64,000 bases of DNA, from assembly GCA_026120185.1 (NCBI GenBank), contig JANUWF010001273.1:1038809-1102808 (forward strand), read 5' to 3'. The translations under genes were made by a program, and so were the position numbers. Positions 31,803 to 44,305 of this stretch are shown here, piece after piece (within the stretch, counting starts at the first letter, position 1; each line of letters begins with the position of its first letter). The DNA comes from Voacanga thouarsii (lineage: Eukaryota > Streptophyta > Magnoliopsida > Gentianales > Apocynaceae). The notes beneath the pieces are model-generated. The model had not been told where the DNA came from and did not search any database. It was given only the letters and a program-made list of their open reading frames with translations.

Positions 31803-34800
31803 AAAAATTTCGTCCTCAAAATTTGGCCTACACTTGAAAGAGTTTTGGGTACTTCTTCACCATCTTTTCGTTTGTTTCCCAAGTTACATCTTGTACATGA
31901 TGATGATTCCACAACACTTTTACAAGTGGGATTTTCTTTTTCCGCACTTCTTTTCAGCATACTCCAAGATCTTAATAGGTTTTTCCTTATACTTCAAGCC
32001 TGAAGTCATCTCAATGGGTTCTTCATTTAAGATATCTACAGGGTAAGCCACATACTTCCGAAGTTAGGATACATGGAACACGTCATGAATTCCTTGAAGC
32101 CCTATGGGTAACTCCAATCGATAAGCTACTTTCCTAATCTTCTCGATAATAGGGAATGGTCCTATATATCTTAGCGCCAATTTCTTCCCTTGACTATTGA
32201 TCCCCAATTGCCGTTGTGAAGTCAACTTCAAGAATACATGCTCCCCTTCAACAAACTCCAAATCTCATCTACGTCAATCTGCATAGATTTTTTGTCTACT
32301 TTGCACTGCCTCTAATTTGTTTTTGAATAGCTCCACGGCCTGCCGAACTTTTTTGTTATCAAAAGCATCCTGTTCTCTGTCCTAAACTTTCCTAATATAA
32401 TGGGGATTGGCATTTTGTTCCATATGAAGCTTCAAATGGGGCCATTCTGATAGTCGATTGATAACTATTATTGTAAGCAAATTTTGCATATTTTAAATTA
32501 TCAACCCAATTGGCTTCAAAATCTATATCTTCCAAAATCCTATTTAGTCATTTAGTTTGTCCATCTATTTGTAGGTTCGCTGCTGTGCTAAACTTTAGGG
32601 TTGTCTCGTATCTCTGTTGCAACTTAGTCCAGAACTTTGAAGTAAATCTGGGATCTCGATCCGATACAATGCTAGAGGGTACTCCGTGGAGTCTGATTAC
32701 TTCCTCCATATAAATTTTGCTCAAATTTTCTAGAGAATCGCGTTGGTTGATAATGATGGAATGAGCCGATTTAGTCAGTCAATCCACTATTACGCATATA
32801 GTATCTCGCTGTCCTGCTGCTATAGGTAATCCTATAATGAAGTCCGCAGTAATTTCATCCCATTTTCATGATGGAGTTGGTAACGACTACAGTAATCCTC
32901 CAGGTCATTGCTGATCGGTTTTTACTTGCTTACAGGTTAAGCATCGAGCTACAAAATCTAAAATATCCTTCTTCATACCAATCCACCAATAATGTTGTTT
33001 CAAGTCCTGATACATTTTTACGGCTCTTGAATGGATAGTGTATTTACTCCGATGTGCTTCTGTCAAAATGTTTTTCCTTATCACAGACTATTTTAGGATA
33101 TAATACTGATCTCGGCAATAAATGATTCCATCAACGTCCTTCTGAAACTTATCTCCTCCTTTATTTACCTCCTTTTGCACTAATTTCAGCAATATTTCGT
33201 CTTTATCTTGCTCTTCCATTAATTGTTGTAGGAAGATAGGTCGAATGGAGATTTTACTCAATCTTATCCCTTCGTCTATAGCAAATGCTTCCAATTCTGG
33301 AATTTGTAACATCTGGAGAGCTGATAAATTTATTTTCCTACTAAGAGCATCCGCCACGGTGTTCGCCTTCTGCGGATGATAATTAATTGGACATCGAAAT
33401 TCTTCTAGGAACTCTACCCATCGACGTTGTCTCATGTTCAAATATTTCTGAGTAAAAATATACTTCAAACTTTTGTGATCAGTGAAAGCTTTGAACTCAA
33501 CTCCATCCAAATAATGCTTCCACTTCTTAAGGACAAATAAAATAGCTGCCAATTCTAGGTTATGCGTCAGATAATTCTCCTCGTGGGGTTTCAATTTCCT
33601 AGAGATATTGGCTATGACCTTTCTTTCCTGTATCTACACTCCTCCCAATCCTTCTTTTGATGCATCCATGTACACCTCATAAGGTTTATCCATCTTAAGC
33701 AATGCCAAAACAGGATCAGAACTTAACCACTTTTTTTGTTACTGAAAACTTTTCTCATATTTCTCGGTCCACACATAAGGAACTTTCTATTGGGTGAGTT
33801 GAGTCAAAGGTGATGCTATCCTAGAGAATCCCTCATTAAATCTCCGATAATACCCTGCAAATCCCAGGAAACTTAAAATTTCAATTGGAGACTCGGGACA
33901 TTTCCAATTTGTCACCGCCTCGACTTTTTCAGGGTCTACTGTAATCTTGTCCCTGGATATCACATGTCCCAAAAATGCTACTTCCTGCAACTAATACTCA
34001 CACTTACTGAATTTTGCATACACTCTGGCCACCCTTAACTTTTCCAATACTTTCCGAAGGTATTGTTGAAGTCACCACAAAATTAGAGTACACCAGTATG
34101 TCATCTATGAATATAACCAGAAAATTAGAGTACACCAGTATGTCATGTATGAATATGACCACAAAATTATCTAAGTATAGCCAAAAGTTCAGTGCATCAA
34201 GTCTATAAAACACAGCAAGGGCATTAGTAACACCAAAGGGCATCACTACAAACTTAAAATGCCTGTATCGAGTATTAAATGTAGTTTTTGGCATACTCTC
34301 TTCCCGAATCCGAACCTAGTAATATCCTTACCTCTAGTCTAATTTCGAGAAACATCCAGCTCCATACAGCTGGTGAAACAGTTCATCAACCATGGGCAAT
34401 GGATATTTATTATTTATTGTCACTGCATTCAACCCTTGATAATCTATGCACATTGGTAATGACCCATCTTTCTTCTTAACAAATAGTACCGGTGCTCCCC
34501 ACAGTGAAGTACTTAGTCGAATAAACCCTTACTCCATTAATTCCTATAGCTGTTTCTTGAGGTCCTATAATTCTGTAGATGCCATTCCACAAGGGGTCCT
34601 TGAAATGGGTTTTGCTGATGGCGCTTGGTCAATGGAAAATTCTACTTCTCTCTCTCCGATAGTAACTCCTTCAATTCTACTAGAAAAACATCTAAATATT
34701 CATTCATAACAGGTACATCTTCAAGCTTCTTAACCTCTCCCGGCTTGTTAATTACATAAGCCAAGTATCCTGTGCACTCTTTCCAAATCATTTTTTGGGC

Positions 34801-35185
34801 CTTGAGTCCCGATACAAAAGCATTACTTTTTCTTTCAGTCTCATCTACAAATTCTAATATACGTTTCCTTGGCCGACGGAAATGTACTACCTTATGCCTG
34901 CAATCGACTTGAGCATGATGCTGAGATAGCTAATCTATGCCCAAGATAGTATCGTAATCCTCTATGGGTAAACATATCAAATCTACTCTCAATAATTCAT
35001 CTCCTACTAAAATCTTACAATCCCTACGTATTTTCTCACTATTCATTTGCTTTCCCAATGGGGTACTAATACTCATTTCATATGAAATTTCTTCCCCTTT
35101 TATCCCCATAAAATCAAGAAATGAATTGGCAATAAAAGAATGCCTGGAACTGGGATCTGTCAATACCTTAGTAGTATGATAAATA
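31803..35185 (-). pseudogene. pol: pol of element B (Tekay/Del-type chromovirus)
   Basis: Minus-strand order: protease (34930-35163: TDPSSRHSFI in place of DPGSSHSF, then PIEDYDTILGID), RT ([13 protein letters not shown] and MCIDY near 34450-34500; [20 protein letters not shown] at 34294; duplicated catalytic block at 34079-34162; FLGHVISRDKITVDPEKVEA near 33980), RNase H (33088-33594: [40 protein letters not shown]), integrase (about 32070-33060, ending GPFPIIEKIRKVAYRLEL and IHDVFHVS) and chromodomain (about 31810-32000: KPIKILEYAEKK, VTWETNEKMVKKYP). Many stops and frameshifts break it. Same domain order as A1, so the two belong to one lineage. Confidence 0.93.
34079..34162 (-). repeat. 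Tandem 42-bp duplication inside RT catalytic motif of B
   Basis: Two 42-bp units (34079-34120 and 34121-34162) differ at three bases and add 14 codons in frame. The RT catalytic block appears twice, as [10 protein letters not shown] and [10 protein letters not shown]. One unit has the usual first Asp, the other has His. Confidence 0.95.
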
Positions 35186-35279
35186 AAATAAGGAGTGTAC
35201 CTTCCACTACTACAGTTTGATTGTCCGTCTTCTCTAATGCCACTACCCGAGCATTTACTCGTGGCTTAAGGGATCTAGT

Positions 35280-36325
35280 TCTGAAGGTAGAGGCCTGCCC
35301 TGGGTTTCCACTTCCGAATCCTGATCTCTACTCTTGGTTGTTACCTCTAGGTTGATTCCATCCTTCTATCCTTCATGGGTGAGGGCATTGAAAACTTTTG
35401 TGGCCTAGCTCTCCACAATTAAAGCATTTACAGGTGGACGGTCCTCCAACCGGGCTAGTCCGGCCTCCCCTCCTTTACATCTTCCTTTTATTCTACCACC
35501 GGGACCCTCCAGACCTCTTCTGATTCATGCCCTAAAATTTACGTCGGTTCCTCTCACCTGCCTGCTTAACATCAGCCATTTTCATTCTAGAGGCCATTTA
35601 TACTGCGGCGTTATAGCTAGTGGGGGCCATACTGGCTAATACTCTTTTGAGCTCTAGCCGTAAGCCCTTCACAAAACATCAAACTTTATCTGCTTCTAAA
35701 TGGATTAAAAGTGGGGTAATATTTTGATAGTCTAGTGAATTTAGCAGCAGTATTACCCCACCATGTGACCTCCTTGCCGAAAAGCTTGAAATTCATCCTC
35801 CTTTCTTTCTACCACCCAAATGGGAATAAATTCCTTCTCAAAATTGTCCTTAAAATCAGTCCACTCCCATTCTCATTGATTTATCTCCCTTGGCCACTAA
35901 TCTTGGTCAAGTCCTTTCGACTGAAATGTCGCAAGCTGTTCCTTTCTTTACTCTGAATAGTTTAAGGCTTCAAAAATCTTTTCCATCTATTTAATCCAAC
36001 TTTCAGCCTTCTATTCTGAGTTAGGTCACCATTGAAATTGTGGAGGGTCAAATTTCAGAAAGCGCTCAAGGGCTCGATCCGATTCGACTTCATTTTGCTG
36101 ACTTTCCTTACTCATACCCTCATTCACCCTAGCATTCTCCTTTACTCTAGTAGCAGTTTTAGTCAGTTGTTGGATCATATCAGCCATCTTTTGAAAAGTT
36201 TGAAACATGGGGTGGTCAAAAGTTGTACGGTGGGGGCCTTCTGCCTATGGTTCCTCCACCATTGGTTCGGGGTTATTTCGAGTAACCTGCAATAATCGTC
36301 CAAAGGTCCATTTAAGAGGCATCTG
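35280..36325 (-). pseudogene. gag: gag of element B
   Basis: On the minus strand the likely start is MPLKWTFGRLLQV at about 36323. After a TAG and FDHPMFQTFQKMADMIQQL comes SDRALERFLKFDPPQF, the counterpart of LEKFLKFQPPIF in A1. Stops follow (W*PNSE*K and others). One CCHC zinc knuckle, CFNCGELGHKSFQC, lies near 35390-35435; A1 has two. The product would be the particle protein. It is not translatable as it stands. Confidence 0.85.
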
Positions 36326-36517
36326 TATAGTTCATAAGATTTTAACAATGTAACATGGATTAAAAGCAATCATATACGTAAGCTCAATACATATACCCAA
36401 ATATAACATATATTCATTCTCATTTATCACAAAGTCAATACAAGATAGGTGTGTCACGCACACAACCATATACACCAATTAAACTGTACATACTATACTA
36501 TATATCTACATCTCATC

Positions 36518-37191
36518 CTCCTACTCATCATCATCCCTGTCTGATATGGGAGGTCCTGAGTCAATCGGGACTTTGTAAGACTTTGCTACATCAACCTCCT
36601 CATTTATGCCCACAACTAGCTGCAGATAAGCTAATAGCTCTGGGTCAATCTCTAAATCTTCCTTAGGTTCCTCTGCTATAGGTACCTCTACCTTGGGTAT
36701 CTCCTAATCCTCTCTCGCATCAACAATCTCTAAATTCGATAACTCCAACTCAAGTATCCCGGGTACATCCCCACTAAACACCTCCTTATCATCCTCAGAT
36801 AATACTGCACCATCAGGAATACTGTCCTCTTCCTTATTGTCATCCTGAGAGCGTGGCTCAACACTACCATCAATCTCATCAGAATCGCCATCCTCCTTCT
36901 CATACGGTGATGGTGTCCCCTTAGGGGTAGATATCCCCTACATACTAAGGTCTCTCGAAAACGGAGTAATGATGGGTACTGCTGGATCAAACCCACTCCT
37001 GAAAAGACGGGGTGCATGATGACAACTAGGTCCAGGTCCTGTACTAAGAAAATATCCTAGCTCACCCGCTAAAAATATCTTTCTGATCTTTCTCGATTTC
37101 TTTACGCCCGAGCTTTCAACTATCCTTTTTTTTTTCCTTTATCACCCCGCTCATCCACTGAGCGTTTGCCCTTATCGCTACTATCCGCCAT
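36518..37191 (-). pseudogene. Acidic ORF upstream of gag in element B (ORF0-like)
   Basis: On the minus strand it starts MADSSDKGKRSVDERGDKGK at 37191, a lysine-rich N-terminus. A frameshift falls in an A run near 37130, after which the frame gives RKIRKIFLAGELGYF and HHAPRLFRSGF, then a long acidic part: GDSDEIDGSVEP, LSEDDKEVFSGDVPG, IDPELLAYL, ending RDDDE and TAG near 36518. Two TAG codons interrupt it (near 36940 and 36705). About 225 codons. It is the counterpart of the acidic ORF of A1 and A2, longer and with a clearer basic head. No known domain was recognised. Confidence 0.65.
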
Positions 37192-37251
37192 ACCCACACA
37201 ATAAAAGAATTCTATCAATTCCTATGAAAATATCACAATTCTATGAAACTA

Positions 37252-37264
37252 GGATCTGATACCA
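37252..37264 (-). promoter_or_regulatory. Primer-binding site of element B (iMet tRNA type)
   Basis: On the minus strand TGGTATCAGATCC starts two bases after the 5' LTR end at 37267. It is the initiator tRNA-Met site, as in A1, with T for G at the eleventh base. Confidence 0.9.
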
Positions 37265-37266
37265 AT

Positions 37267-40200
37267 TGTAACACCTTTACTAAAGGCAGTAATAGAAGCA
37301 TATCAACATCGGGTGTCGCCCCATCCAGTTTGCCAGACCATGGGTCATTATAATAAAAATAATAGAGTAATAAATATATAAGGTCCAGACTCAACAATAT
37401 CTTACCCTGACGGCCATATATATTCATATATCAGACAATCTCATATATGCCATCTCTATTTACAACAAAATACAGTACATGATTAAAGATGAAGCTGTCC
37501 AAACCCAAACTGCTGACTCTGTGGTATCGTCCTTCTATTTGTAGATCCGCTTGGTTCTGGATCCTACAGAAAGTAAGATTAAAGACACGTGTGAGTGACG
37601 AATCACCCAGTGAGTCCCATATGTGTTAGTGTTTTACGAAAGTACAGGGTACATAAAACTTTTGTGGAATAGCATATCATTTGTTCACTGGAAACAATTC
37701 TAAAACTTTCTAATGAAGAGTTTATTTAGAACTCAATCATTTTTGGAAAACTTTATTTCGGATTGCAAATTGTTGCCCTAGTTTTCAAATTACGTGTACT
37801 TCTCCAACGGAAGGTCGGCACTGTATCCACATGCAACTCCCGTAGTCCTTGCTTTCGGCGCCACATATCATTGTATTGAGACCGCAGCCTCCAATACTCA
37901 ACCGTGCATCACCGGGAGAAGTACACCGCATCGTATTGTTGTTCAGGTACACCACAACATATCTAGTGTACCATAGCACATAATCTTTTACTTGCTACCA
38001 TAAGCTAGGGGTCCCAATCCTAACGTCAATCACCATCGAGATGGTAAGGAGTTAGACGCACTAAGTATTCCTGTCCGGCATCCAGCGAATGAATCAAAAT
38101 AAGAAACGCCCGCAAACGCAGTAATTTCCAGGTGCTAAATATCTAGCCAAGATGACTCATCTCAATGTCCTGTCACACTGTTCGGAGTAAGACAATCTCT
38201 AGAACTAGGCCATGTTACTAGGGTCGTCTAACTCTAACGTAGGCTAGTACAAAGATCAAAGTCCTTGCTGAGTACTCAACGTTAACAATACCAACCCCGT
38301 CTGACTGATTAGGCCAGAGGTTATCTGATCCCGCGGGATTTTCAAATCAAAACATTTTTGGGGTAAAACAACACTTTCCAGAATTTGATCCTATTAACTC
38401 GCAAGTTAGATAATCTTTTGAATAGGCTCCGTAGAACCAATCAATTCATTCTATGGCACATCAGGCCAATAAAATAATTTCATGGATCAAAAGATCATTT
38501 TCCAAAAGTCAATCTCATAATGAGAGATCATTTTCAAAATTGGTAGAACAGGATAAAAAGTTTTGTTCACACATCAAAACATGTTTCCAAGATTATCCAG
38601 GTCATTTTTCCTGTACTCGATCACAAAAGTCATTTTCAAGGGTATTCAGGTCATTTTACCTATACCTGATTTTTAAAAGACTTTCCGAGGGTATTCGGGT
38701 CATTTTACCCTTACCCGATTTATAAAGTATTCACAAAAAGTTCCAGTAAGGGTATTTCGGTCATTTACCGTATACCCGATTCCAAAAGTTTTCATAAATA
38801 TTCCGATAAGGAGATTTGGATCATTTTCCAAGTACCCAATTTCTAACGGAACTCATTTCAAAAAATCTAGAATTTTAATCCCAAAAGAGGATTAAATTCA
38901 AAGTTTCCAAACATATTTCCATAAAATGTTGCAATATGGGCATTCCAATCAATTTACGAATACCTATTTCAAAAATTTACCATTTTTCGAAAATCCCAAT
39001 CATTTAATCCAAAAAGGACTAAATTCAAAAAACCATACTTTAATCTTCTATTAAGGTTTCCAAGCTAATCATGAAATTCATTTAAGCCCTAAATAGCATA
39101 AAAACGAATCTTGCTTAAATAAACATTAAACATATTCGAGGATTTCCAAAATGAGTATAAAGCATAGCATTTCATGGAAAAACAAAGCACAGTAGCCTTC
39201 AAAAAGGTTTTAGAAGTTAAAGGGACTCACTTCGTGTCCTAAGCAACTCTTTCCATTCACGGCCATTTAACCTTCGTTTCTATTGTTTTTGACGTTGCGT
39301 TGGCCGTTTGTCGCTAAACCTATACCAAACATCATTTTCGGGTCAATTCGTGTTTGGTCGAAAAATAGCCGATGGGTAGCTGACGTGCCCAACGGGTAGC
39401 CGACGTCCAACTAACGTTTAGTCAACAGTTAGCCGACGGTCAAGGAAAACGTTCAATTTTCGTTCTCGTCGTTTTTTTTGTCATTTGTTCAATTCTTTCA
39501 TTTTCCCTTTTCCAAATCCTTTCTCCCTTCAAAATCGAGGGATTCACTTCATGTTTCCCCAATTATTTTATCCAAAATCACACAATTAATCATTCCTAAA
39601 TTCGTCTATGTTCTCAGCAAAATTCTGAAATTTTGTTGTTTTGACATATGATTTTGTTTTGGACATAACTTTCAATCCACAACTTTGATTTGGCTCTATG
39701 ATATACAAAAATGACCATAAGACTCTTAAATTTAATTCTGCACAGGATTTTCTCAGATTTCTAATTCTAGTAATACACTACTGGGAAAAAACAGCCCCAG
39801 TAATTTTCTGATTTTTAATCCATTTCCACAAAACAACTTCAGCTACTTGTGCTTCTTGATTCATAACACCTATTTAACCGTTAATCCACTTCATTTCCCT
39901 TCAAACAACCTTAATTCTTCAGATTTTCAGTTTCAAGAAAGCCACTATGTTCTTATGCAAATAACATATAACTAACATCTACATTCAACAACAAATCATA
40001 ATCCATTTTCTTTAATGTTTAACCCATTTTTATCCCAACTCTACAATCTTTCTTCTCAATCATGAAAAACACTTTAAATCACCATTCAAATACTCTTATT
40101 CACCATACAAGACATAGCCTATGAATCCTTTATCCAACTGGTACACACACTTGCACACACAAAGTCTCACATAGTACACAATAATCATTTTAGTCATCAC

Positions 40201-41162
40201 AAATGTCACGTTTTCATGTTAAAATTCATATCAAAACGATCACCGTAATGAAATCTACAACTTTAATTCTTGAAGTATAGGACTTTACCTTGTATATTAG
40301 GTCTTCTAGGATGAATTTTCTCCATGAATCTCCAACTTCTTCAAGAACACTATTTTCTCTCTCATTTTCCTATTTTTCTTGATTTTTCATTTCCTTTTCT
40401 TCCTTATTTCTTCCTTCGTTCTTCATTTAAGCCCTTTTTCCAGTTTTCCCATCCTTCTCACCGCCATTCTTGGTCAAAATAATGACCAATTAGATTTTGC
40501 TCAATTAAATAAATGGTGGCTACTTTACACTTGTCGTGATCTCGCCTTTTTCCACATTTTTCGTAATTTTTTTTTTGCAAAACTTATTTAAGAAGCCTTG
40601 CATGCAAGAGTATTTCATATATCCTCTTATTTTTTGACACTTGTCCTTGGCCAACAATCAGAAGAAGCCACACGTCCCATTTTTCAACCGCGCTTTCCTA
40701 TTTTATTAAAAAATGGCCAAAACCGAGTCCATAACGAAAAATTATTTTATTTCGTCGTTCAAATCCAAAAATTCTACTAAATCCATTGGTAACACTAAAA
40801 TTCTTCAATTCCTTCTCTACTTGGTCAAATTTCTGGCCAAAGTCACGAGTGCAGTCAAAATAACAAAAATGCCACCGATATCCTGGGTAGTATAATTTGT
40901 ACAAAAACGTACGTTTCATTACACTGATCAATTTTTCTTTTCAGAGTACCCAAAAAATCTTATTTTGTTAATAATAATAGCCTTTCAAAAATTTAGGGTA
41001 CAGGTAGAATAAATCCAATAATTACTTCCAAGTCCTGACAAAATATTATTATACCAAAATATTCGTCTCATTATACCGGTTATCTTTTGTTCTGGCCATT
41101 GATATAAATTCTTATCCTATTACAAATAGTTTCCAATTAAAAGTAAAAGGTGGGGTGTTACA
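37267..41162 (-). repeat. 5' LTR of element B
   Basis: On the minus strand it starts TGTAACACCCC at 41162 and ends GGTGTTACA at 37267; about 3.9 kb. It pairs with 27866-31786. The flanks of element B do not repeat: TTCAG before 27866 and AATTT after 41162, so no TSD is visible. Right of it lies family-A LTR sequence. No gene is seen in it. Confidence 0.93.
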
Positions 41163-41903
41163 AATTTCATAATTACTATTTATATTATTATTTTTATTAT
41201 CCATATACAATAATATTTTTTTATAAAATTATCAATATTTTTATCAATAGTTTTGAAAATCTTATTATTTTTTGGTTGTACTCAATTAATACTTATATTA
41301 CTGTAAAATCAAATTATTATTATATTAATGATAACCTCTAAAATATTTTATTAATTAATTTTAGAACTCCTAAACCATTAATATTATATTTGAGTGTTGC
41401 TATTGATCATGTGTGGGAAATGTTGGAGTTATTTGTACCTATGCAAGTTCATTGCTTAGTTGCGCACTAATAGTAACATATACCCTATGTTTATCCCTGA
41501 CAAGGTTAGGTTGCCTTGAGCAAGACTTGGAGGATTATTTTATTGGTGAAATCAAGAGATTAAGTAATTCCTTGCATAAAGGTGTTTGTTGAACAAAAGG
41601 GCTACTACAAATTAAATGTATTGATTACCGTGGAATACTTTGGGATGCAATTATAGAAAATTTATTCCTTCTGCTAGAATAAAATAAATTTTAGTCAAGC
41701 AAACAATTTTCCAAGCAAAATGTTAAATTTTTTTAAACCAATTTTCAACTAAAATTGTTTGAAAACCATAATTGCTACTTCAAAGGAAACTCTTTGTTGA
41801 TTTTGCGCTTCACAAGCAGGATAAACGTAATGTTCGAGTACTCAATAAGGGTAGACTATTAGGACTAGTCTTTGAAGGGTCATGATAAATCTCTCAGTAG
41901 GTG
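41163..41903 (+). repeat. 5' LTR of element A2, part 1 (left end lost)
   Basis: This AT-rich sequence and its continuation match the interior of family-A LTRs (compare 53930-54540). It begins abruptly at the end of element B, so the left portion of this LTR is missing. It stops at AGGTG, where a minus-strand solo LTR is inserted; the sequence resumes at 46206. Confidence 0.82.
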
Positions 41904-43531
41904 TGTAACACCCCACTACCTAGGCCCAACAGGGCTAGGGATGTCACCCCATCCATAGGACAAGGGATCTTTATAACTAGGTTAGATAAAATAAAATAAA
42001 AGAAATACTCTACAATTAAACTTATTACAACCCAAAAATACATTAACAAATTGTTTGCTACAATATCTCAAAACATCACATAAGGAAAATAATAAAGAGT
42101 CTTCAGAATCATAGGCAACAATCTAGCTAACGACCTCCATAGCAGGACCGTTCTGAAAATATGGCATAAAAGGTGGTGAGATAAAAATCGCAGTAAGCCC
42201 GTATGTGCTTTGAGTGTTTCAGGAAAAACAGTTCATGTATACAAGTTGTAAAAAGTTCATAAAAGAAAGTGTCGGCAAGCATTAAATAAATGTTAAAATA
42301 AAGAGTGGTGTTTTTCTTTTCAAACCATACATGTGCATAATAAATTCAACCACTCGAAGAGGTAGCCATGGGTTACCACACGTTGGGCCCCATGACCATA
42401 TAATGGTCAGAATACCACAAGATGTGCATGCTGACAAGGGTAGGTGTACAGCCTACCGGGTGAGATTCTCCTCCATCTCTACACCCAAACTTACCAGTTG
42501 TCCACTCCGGAAACACACAGTCCACATGACTGAAACTTGTTAGCTCGAACCGGCATGACCCACTGGACTGGCATGACCCACCGGACTAGCATCCTATCCG
42601 GGAAGGACTTACCCCCCCAGAGGTGGCCACTTACTGAAAGACTTACTCTAACCCTTCAAAGATTAGTCCTAGTGGTCTACTCTTATTGAGTACTTAACGT
42701 TGCTTGTTCCACTTGGGAGAAAATTGATCATACATTGATTTACTTGGAAATAGCAATTAAGGGTTTCTAAAATTCTTGTCAAAGTTGGGTTTTAGAAAGA
42801 GTTTAGCATTTTGTGTAAAACCATTTGTTTAATTTTCCAATGATTTGGTTGACTGAAATAAAAAGAAAAAGAGACATTAATTGCCTTTACAAAATGGATG
42901 TCCATACACATCGCATTTGGCCTGCCACAATAATTTTTTGTCTTCACATAATTCCATGCAAGAGTTTACTTGATTCTTTGCTTGCTCAAAACTCAAAAAT
43001 CCTCCATGGCTGACCTAACCTCGCCTGGGGTAAACACAAGGCATAAGATTGTACTCGAGCTATACTTGCTTACATAAATAATTCCTAGTTCAACTAATTA
43101 CAATCATGACCTTAATGTCATAAACTTTAATGCTAGATGATAAAGAATTTTATAAAATAGATCTAGTTTGATAAATTAAAATAACTAGGTTCTAAAATAA
43201 TTACTAATAAGTTATAGGTTCAAATAATAAATCTTGAGTATTATTATTAATAAATAAACTAGTGTTTGAATATTGAATAATACTAAGTCCCAAATTATAT
43301 TAATAAATGGTAATTTTTAAGTAGTACTATTATAAATAAATAAATAATTAATTAATATTTAATAGATAATAAATAATTAGTAATTAATAATAAATGAATC
43401 ATATTAAATTTTTTATTAATAGATAACAAATAAACTTTAATATAAATAATATAGGTAAAAGTTTAAACTATGGTTTACAAGTTCATTAATATTTTATTGA
43501 TTGCTATTATTTATAAAAGATCTTATTTAGT

Positions 43532-43550
43532 ACACACACACACACACACA
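43532..43550. repeat. (CA)n microsatellite in solo LTR A
   Basis: A 19-bp CA/AC run in the AT-rich part of the solo LTR. No equivalent run was seen in the other family-A LTRs. Confidence 0.95.
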
Positions 43551-44255
43551 TTATTTTTAATAAAAGATATTATTTATTTGACTAATAAAATGCCAACATT
43601 TCATTTAATATTCTGATTCCAAAACTTCCTAGGAATTTCAAAATCTTTAGAGAAAAAATATAGTAATAATTTTAATTAAGGTATTAAAATTTGTTACTAA
43701 AAATAGCCTAGGATTAACAGGAAAATAAGCATGTTTATCCTATTGCTAAACAAGATTCATGAACACATTCTCCAATATCAAACAATAAACCAATCCATTC
43801 ATGAACATAGGCTTAAATCCACACATACTATCATATGGCCAAATCTCTACTAGACATAATCATAATCATGGCTTCAATGGAAATAAGAACATAAAAATCC
43901 TATTCACCAAAGGTGCCACAATATCTAACATGGTTTAAACATCCATAATTTTCTTAAGACATGAAGAACATATATTGATTCTTAAGAAAATCCATACATC
44001 TTAATCATACGCAACCATTCTCATGTCCTAATCCCAACCCCTTCATTCACATGCATACACTCAATCCCCCATTCATATTCTATTCTTCCTATCAACATCT
44101 AAGAGACATGAATGCAGAATTAAAAAGGAGGATTAAGGAGAAATACTTGATTGACGTTTACATCGATGAAGACTTAAGAAGGTCCACGCGATTGAGAGTC
44201 TTGAATTGTCCAAGAGAGGAGAAAAACAGCCATGGTTGTTGATCAACCATTTCGG

Positions 44256-44257
<2 letters not shown>

Positions 44258-44304
<47 letters not shown>
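44258..44304. repeat. (GA)n microsatellite in minus-strand solo LTR A
   Basis: A 47-bp pure GA run following TTCGGCC. It is the reverse of the CT run at 1069-1105 and is the longest of the four family-A copies. Confidence 0.97.

Positions 44305-44305
<1 letters not shown>

Noticed and set aside
36730..37017. A basic 95-residue frame (MHPVFSGVGL) on the minus strand
   Set aside because: It is the wrong frame over the acidic ORF of element B; the acidic frame agrees with A1 and A2.
42331..42543. A short Cys/His-containing frame
   Set aside because: It corresponds to non-coding LTR sequence that is also present at 2645-2923 in the opposite orientation.
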